Part shown: positions 7,950 to 13,808 of the stretch, in pieces
Layout: every line of letters begins with the position of its first letter
Position numbering within the stretch: the stretch's first letter is position 1
Assembly (NCBI GenBank): GCA_031290325.1
Contig: JAITNU010000164.1
Span: forward strand, 1 to 18,234
Length of the DNA: 18,234 nucleotides
DNA from: Treponema sp.
GTDB lineage: Bacteria > Spirochaetota > Spirochaetia > Treponematales > Breznakiellaceae
Direction of reading: 5' to 3'
Translations under genes and position numbers: made by a program
Notes under the pieces: model-generated
Database searches by the model: none
The model's input: the letters and a program-made list of their open reading frames with translations, nothing else
Told to the model about the DNA's origin: nothing

Positions 7950-8438
7950 TTAGTGCAGCCTGAACCAGCCGGAGAGTTCCTTGAGGTGGCTACCGATAAA
8001 AAGGGCGCCATAACCAGTAACTACCGTGCCTATGGTAAGCCCCACAGGAATCAAAAACGAAGAGCCCTGGAAATGAGCTATCGTTACAAAATCCATATTA
8101 AAAAAATACGTCGAAAACGAAAAGAGGATGATGAGGCCGGTGATCACCCAACTGCGAAACGAAATCCCCGCCGGGGTCTCGCCGGGGAACTCCTCATAGT
8201 CCTCTCCACTATCTGGTACCTCCCTGCAGAGTTGTTCCATAATAGCTTCTTCAAAATCCGGTGCAGGGGGGAAGAACTGGGTTTCCATGAGTTCCTGAGC
8301 CAATTCCAGGACTTTGAGTTCCCGTTCACAATCGGGACACCAAACGCGGTGCACCCACCAGTGCAGGCGGAACCAGAGGGGAAGGGGACCTTCTCCCCGT
8401 GCATCATACACTTTATCCATAAAAGCATGGCAGGTCAT
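7950..8438 (-). CDS. Zinc-finger anti-sigma factor, membrane-bound
   Basis: The product is 162 residues. It starts at ATG 8438 in an ATGA overlap with the sigma gene stop, with AAGGAGG in the end of the sigma gene as ribosome-binding site. Residues 30-37 (HRVWCPDC) match the H-x3-C-x2-C zinc motif of ZAS anti-sigma factors; Cys3 or His4 could be the fourth ligand. Residues 41-95 are an acidic linker. Two membrane helices follow, at ~96-113 and ~128-150. The cytoplasmic N-terminus would hold the cognate ECF sigma factor. The assignment is supported by the coupled position as well as the motif. Overall sequence is otherwise unremarkable. Confidence 0.85.
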   Translation of the reverse strand: MTCHAFMDKVYDARGEGPLPLWFRLHWWVHRVWCPDCERELKVLELAQELMETQFFPPAPDFEEAIMEQLCREVPDSGEDYEEFPGETPAGISFRSWVITGLIILFSFSTYFFNMDFVTIAHFQGSSFLIPVGLTIGTVVTGYGALFIGSHLKELSGWFRLH

Positions 8439-8995
8439 TCGATACCTCCTTCGGCAAACCCTTTAAGCCGCTCCCTAAGCAGTTTCTTAGCCCGGAATAC
8501 GTGAGATTTGATCGTATTAACCGGATACCCGGTAATGGCCTCAATTTCCTGATACGAGCGGTCATAGAAAAAAAAGAGGTCCACACAGATCCGATACCGT
8601 TCCGGCAGCTCCCGTACCGCCTCCCGTACCGCCTCCCGAATCGCGGCGCGAAGCATAGCCCGCTCCGGTGTATCCCCATCGATCACTGAATCATCTTCCG
8701 CGAGGCTATGGTACTCCTTTTTCCTCGTTACCCGATTCACCGCCGTATTATAGGCAACCTTATACAGCCAGGTCGAAAACCGGGATCGTCCCTCAAACCG
8801 GGGGAGATTAGAGAACACTTTAAGAAATACCTCCTGCGTAAAATCCGAAGCATCTTCGGCATTACGGAAAAAACTTAATCCCATTCCGTATACGGACTGT
8901 TCATGCCGGTTTACCAAAAGCCGGAATAACTCTTTTTGCCCTGCGACGACCTCAGCGACGATCATCTTGTCGTCAAAATCGTCTCCCTTGTTCAC
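8435..8995 (-). CDS. ECF-type (sigma-24/RpoE-like) RNA polymerase sigma factor
   Basis: The product is 186 residues. Region 2 covers ~20-93: LFRLLVNRHEQSVYGMGL, then DASDFTQEVFLKVFSNLPRF, then STWLYKVAYNTAVNR. Region 4 covers ~117-178: LPERYRICVDLFFFYDRSYQ, with the helix-turn-helix ITGYPVNTIKSHVFRAKKLL. The start is GTG at 8995, overlapping the previous stop as GTGA, which implies translational coupling. The linker before region 4 carries a doubled REAV (120-127), encoded by a 12-base tandem repeat. As the second gene of its own operon it may autoregulate, but the promoter visible upstream looks like a housekeeping type. Confidence 0.95.
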   Translation of the reverse strand: MNKGDDFDDKMIVAEVVAGQKELFRLLVNRHEQSVYGMGLSFFRNAEDASDFTQEVFLKVFSNLPRFEGRSRFSTWLYKVAYNTAVNRVTRKKEYHSLAEDDSVIDGDTPERAMLRAAIREAVREAVRELPERYRICVDLFFFYDRSYQEIEAITGYPVNTIKSHVFRAKKLLRERLKGFAEGGIE

Positions 8996-9339
8996 GAGCT
9001 TCTATCACCACGCTTGATCCCGTAATAAACCAATAAACCGACTCCGATGGCCAGGGGAATAATCCCCCCCAAAAGACCGTAATTGACTCCCCGGGCTATG
9101 GCAAGAAACACGGTTAAACCGCTTCCTACGCTGCTCAGGAGTAACCCTGTCAACAAACTGAAGGACAGGAGATCGAATCGGGGCAGTGTATACTGCCCGG
9201 CCTTGATCAGCAGGACCTTACGTTTATGGTTCCACATCAGATAAAAAAATACCACCACCGACCCCATCACAATCCCCACAATGGGGATTATCGCTACAAT
9301 AACCTGGGCGGCGGCAGAGGGTGGTTGCTCCAGCTCCAT
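8992..9339 (-). CDS. Small membrane protein (DUF6249-like)
   Basis: The best start is ATG 9339, with AAGGAG about 10 bases upstream; the frame is open to 9381 but lacks a ribosome-binding site there. The product is 115 residues with three predicted membrane helices: VIVAIIPIVGIVMGSVVVFFYLMW, LLSFSLLTGLLLSSVGSGLTVFLA and LLGGIIPLAIGVGLLVYYG. A basic loop KRKVLLIKAGQY lies between the first two. The pattern resembles the DUF6249 membrane-protein family, but I cannot confirm this. It is the first gene of the sigma operon and overlaps the sigma gene by 4 bases. It may act with the anti-sigma factor at the membrane (inference). Confidence 0.75.
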   Translation of the reverse strand: MELEQPPSAAAQVIVAIIPIVGIVMGSVVVFFYLMWNHKRKVLLIKAGQYTLPRFDLLSFSLLTGLLLSSVGSGLTVFLAIARGVNYGLLGGIIPLAIGVGLLVYYGIKRGDRSS

Positions 9340-9394
9340 GTAAGAAGCACTCCTTTTGATAGAGAGCATCAACCCTATCAATGATTATATTACT

Positions 9395-9423
9395 AGTATA
9401 CGAGGTAATGAGCGTCCTGTCCA
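9395..9423 (-). promoter_or_regulatory. Sigma70-type promoter of the sigma-factor operon
   Basis: On the minus strand TGGACA (9423-9418) is separated by exactly 17 bases from TATACT (9400-9395). Each differs from consensus at one position. Predicted transcription starts near 9388, about 50 bases before the ATG at 9339. The -35 box lies only 7 bases past the stop of the upstream FliL-like gene, so some read-through from that gene is also possible. Confidence 0.7.
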
Positions 9424-9429
9424 TAATTG

Positions 9430-9918
9430 TTAGTCGATAACCATAAAATCGTTGAAATAAAGGGTCTCGATGCGTCCTAAATGCAATAGTCCATTGTACC
9501 GGTGGAGGAGCGCCGCTTTTATGGTCATTTCATCCTGTTTTTTGAGATCCTCCGCCGTATGGGAACTGAAGTACTCAAGGGTAAGCTGCCTGAAGTCCGA
9601 TACCTTGGCGGCTAATTCTTCGGTAAAGGGCCGGTCTTCCGGGGTATAGGGGAAGACAATAGACAGGATGACCATTTGCGTCTGGGGGGGAGCCGTGGCA
9701 GCCCGGATGCGGCCTATGCCGGTGAATATGCCCGGCGCCGGGGAACCAGTCGCTTCCCCATCTGCCCTGGGGGTTCGATAGAGGGGAGCCGCCTCGCGAA
9801 AAACCAGGGCATACAGGGTCCCCCCGATCAAAACCAGCACAAGCAGCACCCCCACGATGAGGAGTACCCGATAGCAGATCAGCAAAAACAGGGCCGGTCT
9901 TTCGCCAGTTTGTTTCAT
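9430..9918 (-). CDS. FliL-like single-pass membrane protein
   Basis: The product is 162 residues. A short basic N-terminus is followed by one membrane helix at ~9-38, a proline/glycine-rich linker (~45-72), and a periplasmic domain. That domain has the FliL-type strand MVILSIVFPY, then helices leading to YFSSHTAEDL, and the end-motif LHLGRIETLYFNDFMV. FliL proteins sit at the flagellar stator. This gene is not in a flagellar operon here, so it may be a FliL paralogue with another task. It follows the amidohydrolase stop by 18 bases and the two probably share a transcript. Family assignment rests on overall pattern only. Confidence 0.6.
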   Translation of the reverse strand: MKQTGERPALFLLICYRVLLIVGVLLVLVLIGGTLYALVFREAAPLYRTPRADGEATGSPAPGIFTGIGRIRAATAPPQTQMVILSIVFPYTPEDRPFTEELAAKVSDFRQLTLEYFSSHTAEDLKKQDEMTIKAALLHRYNGLLHLGRIETLYFNDFMVID

Positions 9919-9936
9919 GGTTTCAGCGGGTCTTCC

Positions 9937-10836
9937 TCACTGAAGATGAAACAGGGTTCGGAAGTTATCTGAAAAGAACCGGTCAGATTCTGCTGCGGAA
10001 AGCCCGGCATGGTCCCGTATATCCGTGAGAAACAGGGAGAAATCCATCTCACGGCTCCGGGAAGGGTAGAGGAGCAGGGGAAAATCGCTGCCAAAAAGCA
10101 GCCGCTCCACCCCTACCATGGCGATGACCGCCTTGATGCTGCGGATGCTGTAGAGCAGCGGATTGGCCGCCGTGTCGTAGTACACGTTCCCCAGGGACTT
10201 CTGGAGCCGGGGGTTCATGGCATAGAAGGGAAGTCCGCCCCCCATGTGAGCCAGTATCAGGGTGAGCTGGGGAAACCGCTTTGCCACCCCGGGAAGCGGG
10301 GCCAGGGAGGTCATGTCCCGGCCCGGATAGGGATGACCTACCGGTTCACCGCAATGGATACAGACTGGCAGCTTGTAATGCTGGGCACATTCCATGGCCG
10401 CGAGGAAATCGGGATCATTAAAATCATAGCCGTTCCCCCCTGGTCCCAGTTCACCGATGCCGGCAAAGCCCAAGGAGGCGCACCGCTCGATTTCCGCAAG
10501 GGCCTTGCCGCCGAATTTCGGGTTTATTGATGCAAAGCCGACCAAACGGTCAGGATGCCGGTGAAAGGCATCGGCCATGTAGTCGTTGTGCATGATCATC
10601 AGCCCCTCGTCATTCCAATACCAGCCCTGCATGGCAAGCCCCCATACGCCGGCCTTATCCGCCGCTGCCAGGGCCTCGTCGATGTTTGCCCATGCCTCTT
10701 CGGTCCCCTTGCCATCTTCAGGCTTTTTGGTGAGGATACCGAACCATGTATCCCGGGCCGCATATTTGTCCCAGTTACGGTAAATCTCCTCGGGAAACAG
10801 GTGAACGTGAGCATCCCAGATAGGCTTAGTGGTCAT
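9937..10836 (-). CDS. Metal-dependent amidohydrolase (Amidohydro_2 family)
   Basis: The product is 299 residues with no signal peptide and is predicted cytoplasmic. The TIM-barrel metal-site motifs are in order: DAHVH (8-12), IGEL with Glu129, CIHCGEP with His161, LILAHMGG with His197, and FGSDFP with Asp251. This set matches the decarboxylase/hydrolase branch that includes aminocarboxymuconate-semialdehyde and gamma-resorcylate decarboxylases. It does not settle the substrate. ATG 10836 has AGGAG 5 bases upstream and a promoter-like region 20-55 bases upstream. It is divergent from tetR, 135 bases away, which suggests but does not prove TetR control. Confidence 0.88.
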   Translation of the reverse strand: MTTKPIWDAHVHLFPEEIYRNWDKYAARDTWFGILTKKPEDGKGTEEAWANIDEALAAADKAGVWGLAMQGWYWNDEGLMIMHNDYMADAFHRHPDRLVGFASINPKFGGKALAEIERCASLGFAGIGELGPGGNGYDFNDPDFLAAMECAQHYKLPVCIHCGEPVGHPYPGRDMTSLAPLPGVAKRFPQLTLILAHMGGGLPFYAMNPRLQKSLGNVYYDTAANPLLYSIRSIKAVIAMVGVERLLFGSDFPLLLYPSRSREMDFSLFLTDIRDHAGLSAAESDRFFSDNFRTLFHLQ

Positions 10837-10850
10837 AATCTCTCCTCAAC

Positions 10851-10870
10851 ATAGTATAAGAATATACTAT
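10851..10870. promoter_or_regulatory. Perfect 20-bp palindrome, candidate operator
   Basis: ATAGTATA-AGAA-TATACTAT is an exact inverted repeat with 8-base arms. It overlaps the probable -10 region of the amidohydrolase promoter and lies ~12 bases before that gene's ribosome-binding site. Its core differs from the TetR operator-like sites at 10943-10966 and 11590-11613, so it may bind a different regulator. As RNA it would form only a weak A/U hairpin. Confidence 0.5.
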
Positions 10871-10891
10871 CACCGTATCCCCGTATGTCAA
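10861..10891 (-). promoter_or_regulatory. Probable promoter of the amidohydrolase gene
   Basis: The minus strand has a consensus TTGACA at 10891-10886. The best -10 is TATATT at 10866-10861, with a long 19-base spacer; TAGTAT with a 16-base spacer is the alternative. The -10 lies inside the 20-bp palindrome, a usual arrangement for repression. Confidence 0.45.
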
Positions 10892-10936
10892 GTTGTTCTT
10901 TTAAAAAAAAGATAAACCGAACATCCCGGCAGCTGC

Positions 10937-10965
10937 TTGACTTATTACTTACCGGTCGGTATATT
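10937..10965 (+). promoter_or_regulatory. Promoter of tetR
   Basis: TTGACT (10937-10942), a 17-base spacer, then TATATT (10960-10965). Transcription should begin about 7 bases later, at or next to the ATG at 10972. No ribosome-binding site is present, so a leaderless message is predicted. Confidence 0.6.
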
Positions 10966-10966
10966 T
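10943..10966. promoter_or_regulatory. TetR operator-like site 1 (autoregulatory)
   Basis: The centre TACCGGTCGGTA (10950-10961) has 5-base inverted arms. The minus strand reads ATATACCGACC-G-GTA-A-GTA, matching the site before the GH13 gene (ATATACCGACC-A-GTA-G-GTA) at 17 of 19 positions. It covers the spacer and -10 of the tetR promoter, so binding would block transcription. The ACCGACCGGT core resembles operators of several TetR-family members. Confidence 0.65.
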
Positions 10967-10971
10967 AATCT

Positions 10972-11550
10972 ATGATACAAACTTCGGATACCAAAGGGAT
11001 AATCCTCGAAACCGCCTTGCTGCTCTTTTCCCGCAAGGGCTATGAATCAGTGGGGGTCCAGGAAATAGTCACCACCGCGGGGATTACCAAGCCGACTTTG
11101 TACTATTATTTTAAGAGCAAACAGGGGCTACTTGAGGCCATTGTTGCCGAATATGGCGCGGTCTTTATCTCGATAACCCGGAAGGCAGCGGAATACCGGC
11201 ATAACCTGGTGGTGAATTTACGGGACTTGTTCCAGGAAACGCTCAACTTTGCCCACGAGCACCCCGCCTTTTACCGCTTGAGCCAGAACCTCTTCTCCTC
11301 AGCCCCGGAAACTGCCGGGTATGCCGTAGGGGTTCCCTTCAAGGGGGAACTTGTTGCCACCCTGGAAGGGCTTTTTATTGCCGCCGCCGGGGATCACGGC
11401 AATATGAAGAACCGGGAGCGCGTCTATGCCGAGACCTTCATGGGGCTTCTGGAAACCTGGGCCATGCTTTCCATTAATGGGGAGGCCAAGCTTAACGATT
11501 ATCTGCAATACCGGATAATCCACCACTTTATGCACGGCATATTCTCATAG
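10972..11550 (+). CDS. TetR/AcrR-family transcriptional regulator
   Basis: The product is 192 residues. The N-terminal DNA-binding domain (~5-52) shows ILETALLLFSRKGYESVGVQ, EIVTTAGITKPTLYYYFKSK and QGLLEAI, which are typical TetR helix-turn-helix residues. The C-terminal ligand/dimer domain (55-192) is rich in helices and not informative on ligand. ATG 10972 is chosen because the conserved domain starts right after it; it has no ribosome-binding site and sits at the predicted transcription start. A terminator follows at 11560-11587. The near-identical operator-like sites before itself and before the GH13 gene suggest control of both, in response to an unknown ligand. Confidence 0.93.
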   Translation: MIQTSDTKGIILETALLLFSRKGYESVGVQEIVTTAGITKPTLYYYFKSKQGLLEAIVAEYGAVFISITRKAAEYRHNLVVNLRDLFQETLNFAHEHPAFYRLSQNLFSSAPETAGYAVGVPFKGELVATLEGLFIAAAGDHGNMKNRERVYAETFMGLLETWAMLSINGEAKLNDYLQYRIIHHFMHGIFS

Positions 11551-11559
11551 TGGTGAGGT

Positions 11560-11587
11560 ATGGCCCCATGAAAAAGGGCTATTTTTT
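11560..11587 (+). terminator. Rho-independent terminator after tetR
   Basis: ATGGCCC (11560-11566) pairs with GGGCTAT (11576-11582), giving a 7-bp stem with one G-U pair. The loop is 9 bases and TTTTT follows (11583-11587). It begins 10 bases after the tetR stop and separates tetR from the independently controlled GH13 gene. Confidence 0.65.
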
Positions 11588-11589
11588 AG

Positions 11590-11613
11590 TATATACCGAC
11601 CAGTAGGTATATA
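11590..11613 (+). promoter_or_regulatory. TetR operator-like site 2 and promoter of the GH13 gene
   Basis: TATATACC-N8-GGTATATA is a perfect inverted repeat with 8-base arms. It contains ATATACCGACC, identical to 11 bases in the tetR promoter site. A -10-like TATAAA (11610-11615) overlaps its right arm; the -35 is poor. The ribosome-binding site GGAGG follows at 11620-11624. Repression of the GH13 gene by the neighbouring TetR is the simplest reading. Confidence 0.65.
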
Positions 11614-11630
11614 AATTATGGAGGTTTTAT

Positions 11631-13070
11631 ATGAAGACTATGCTAAAGGGTAACGCTATGATGGAAAAAATTTTCTACCATATCTATCCTCTGGGTTTTT
11701 GCGGAGCGCCGCTACGCAATGACTTTGTTTCCCCTGCCGGAACCGGGCTGCGCTCCCTTGCCAATCGGATACCGGAGCTGGTGAGCCTCGGCATCAACGC
11801 CGTATACCTGGGGCCGCTTTTTGAGTCTGTTGCCCACGGCTATGATACCCTGGACTACTATTACGTTGATCGCAGGCTCGGTACTAACAAGGACCTCCGG
11901 AACCTGGTCCGGGCCTATCACGAACAGGGCATCATGGTTGTGCTTGACGCGGTGCTGAACCACACGGGGCGCCACTTCTTCGCGTTTAAGGACCTCCAGG
12001 AAAAGGGAAGCGCTTCTCCGTACCGGGATTGGTTTTCCTCTGTTGATTTTACCAGGCCCAGTCCTCAAGGAGACCCTTTTTGGTACGAAGGCTGGAACGG
12101 CTGCTATGACCTTGTGAAGTTGAACGGCCATTCCCCTGCAGTACGGGAGCATCTTTTTGGGGCAGTAGCGCACTGGATTAGGGAATTCGATATCGACGGC
12201 CTGAGACTTGACGCGGCGGATCAGTTGCTCCCGGATTTTATGGATGAACTTGCCCGGCGGTGTAGGTCCCTCAAACCAGAGTTCTGGCTCATGGGGGAAG
12301 TGGTCCACGGTGATTACCGGCGCTGGGCCACTGAAAACCGGCTTGATTCGGTTACCAATTACGAACTCTACAAAAGCCTCTGGTCTAGTTTTAACGACCG
12401 GAATTTCTTTGAATTGTCCTGGACCCTGGGTCGCCAATTCGGTCCTGCAGGCATGTACCGTCATTTGGGCCTCTATAACTTCCTGGATAACCACGATGTA
12501 AACCGGGTTGCCAGCACCCTCAAGCATAAGGCCCACCTGTTCCCCCTCTACGGCCTCCTCTTTACGATCCCTGGGATTCCTGCTATTTATTATGGAAGCG
12601 AATTCGGCATCCAGGGCGAAAGAACCTGCGCCAGCGACCAGCCGCTTCGACCGGTCATGGGTGTTCCGGGTCTCTGGGAAAACAGGCCCCTGGTGAAGGC
12701 CATCACCAGCTTTATCACGATCAGGAAAAACACCCCTGCGCTGCAACAGGGGACCTTCAGGCAGTTGTACCTTTCCCATGAACAGTTTGCCTTTATGCGG
12801 GAGATCACGGAAAGGGAGGTCAGGGATAGTTCCCCGCCGGTACGTCCCATACTGGTGGCGGTAAATGCTTCGGAAAAACAGGTCTGCATCTCCATTCCCC
12901 GGGAAACCCTCCAATCTGACTACCGTTCCTGGAAGGACCTGTTGACCGGGGAAGTATTGCAGGTTTCAGATGAAGGGGTGGAGATTCCCCTCTACTCCTC
13001 ATGGCTGCGGATCCTCCAAGGGAGGGGCCTGGGTTATCCCCTCAACCACCCAGCCGATGATGACCTCTAA
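11631..13070 (+). CDS. GH13 alpha-amylase-family glycoside hydrolase, cytoplasmic
   Basis: The product is 479 residues. ATG 11631 has GGAGG 6 bases upstream; the conserved part begins at MMEKIFYHIYP (10-20), whose ATGs are internal alternatives. The (beta/alpha)8 barrel carries all GH13 regions: I DAVLNH (106-111), II GLRLDAAD with nucleophile Asp194, III GEVVH with acid/base Glu223, and IV FLDNHD with Asp289. A C-terminal beta domain follows from ~400. The pattern, lacking a signal peptide, fits enzymes acting on imported maltodextrins or cyclodextrins (cyclomaltodextrinase/neopullulanase-like). Exact substrate is not determined. The last 72 bases overlap the tail of the opposite-strand gene. 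Confidence 0.92.
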   Translation: MKTMLKGNAMMEKIFYHIYPLGFCGAPLRNDFVSPAGTGLRSLANRIPELVSLGINAVYLGPLFESVAHGYDTLDYYYVDRRLGTNKDLRNLVRAYHEQGIMVVLDAVLNHTGRHFFAFKDLQEKGSASPYRDWFSSVDFTRPSPQGDPFWYEGWNGCYDLVKLNGHSPAVREHLFGAVAHWIREFDIDGLRLDAADQLLPDFMDELARRCRSLKPEFWLMGEVVHGDYRRWATENRLDSVTNYELYKSLWSSFNDRNFFELSWTLGRQFGPAGMYRHLGLYNFLDNHDVNRVASTLKHKAHLFPLYGLLFTIPGIPAIYYGSEFGIQGERTCASDQPLRPVMGVPGLWENRPLVKAITSFITIRKNTPALQQGTFRQLYLSHEQFAFMREITEREVRDSSPPVRPILVAVNASEKQVCISIPRETLQSDYRSWKDLLTGEVLQVSDEGVEIPLYSSWLRILQGRGLGYPLNHPADDDL

Positions 13071-13808
13071 CCGTTTCCTGATAGCCGAAGGGATATCCAC
13101 CTGGGAAGCCACAAAGTCAGATACATCTGCGCCGGCAATACTGTACAGGACAATTCCCTCGGTGAGGGGTTCAAAATACAGGCGGGCAATGAATTTTCCC
13201 TCTTTCATCACCGGAATAAAAAGATAGGAGAGGGTTTTGACATTGGCTAAGGTGTACTGCAGGCCCTGCTGATTCCTGGTAAGGTCTGCCCGGTAATAGG
13301 AGTTGCCGAAGTTGACATCCTTGAGCCGGATATAGATGGTCTCCGACAGCGGCACAGCATGGGCATCCGGCGGGTCTGGAAGGAGACTCGTCTTTTTCAC
13401 CCCGGTAATACGGGTTGCATCTTCAAAGAGGGGGATATCCTTATCCCGGGTAGCGGAATGGTAGAGGCGGCCCTTGAGATTCCGGATCTTGCTCAGGGCA
13501 TTATAGACCTGGATAAATCCCTTGGTTTCCGTCCGGGGAATAACCAGGAGGGCTTCCACCAGGAATCCGGGATGCTGTGCTAAAACCGGCTGTACAACGG
13601 CGCTCCCCAAGGCTGATGAGGGGCCTAAGCGCAGGCCGTCCTGTCCCTCAATGGATATAATCAAGCCCCCAGATGAAAAAACCGTGGCTTTATCCGCCGC
13701 GTTCAGAAACGGAAACAGGGCGTCAAAGGAACGCCCACAAGCGGGACTCAACGCTTTGATACCCATAAGGAGGATACCAATAAGGATGCGCCTTCTTGGA
13801 CTCAACAT
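12999..13808 (-). CDS. Exported protein of unknown function (DUF6675-like)
   Basis: The start is ATG 13808, overlapping the stop of the upstream gene as TGATG, with AAGGGG ~8 bases upstream; the TTG at 13811 is less likely. The product is 269 residues. Residues ~1-26 look like a signal peptide (ILIGILLMGIKALSPACG), and a cysteine in ALSPAC might make it a lipoprotein, though the lipobox is poor. The body is mixed alpha/beta, with IYIRLKDVNFGNSYYRADL and YLFIPVMKEGKFIARLYFEP as the most structured segments. I recall similar treponemal proteins grouped as DUF6675 but cannot verify this. Co-transcription with the WbaP-like gene is likely. Confidence 0.75.
   Translation of the reverse strand: MLSPRRRILIGILLMGIKALSPACGRSFDALFPFLNAADKATVFSSGGLIISIEGQDGLRLGPSSALGSAVVQPVLAQHPGFLVEALLVIPRTETKGFIQVYNALSKIRNLKGRLYHSATRDKDIPLFEDATRITGVKKTSLLPDPPDAHAVPLSETIYIRLKDVNFGNSYYRADLTRNQQGLQYTLANVKTLSYLFIPVMKEGKFIARLYFEPLTEGIVLYSIAGADVSDFVASQVDIPSAIRKRLEVIIGWVVEGITQAPPLEDPQP

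Noticed and set aside
10009..10530. A 173-codon open frame on the plus strand
   Set aside because: It lies opposite the amidohydrolase and has no recognisable motifs or ribosome-binding site.
11712..12914. A 400-codon open frame on the minus strand
   Set aside because: It lies wholly opposite the GH13 gene, whose catalytic motifs are intact, and its translation shows no domain pattern. It is a shadow frame.
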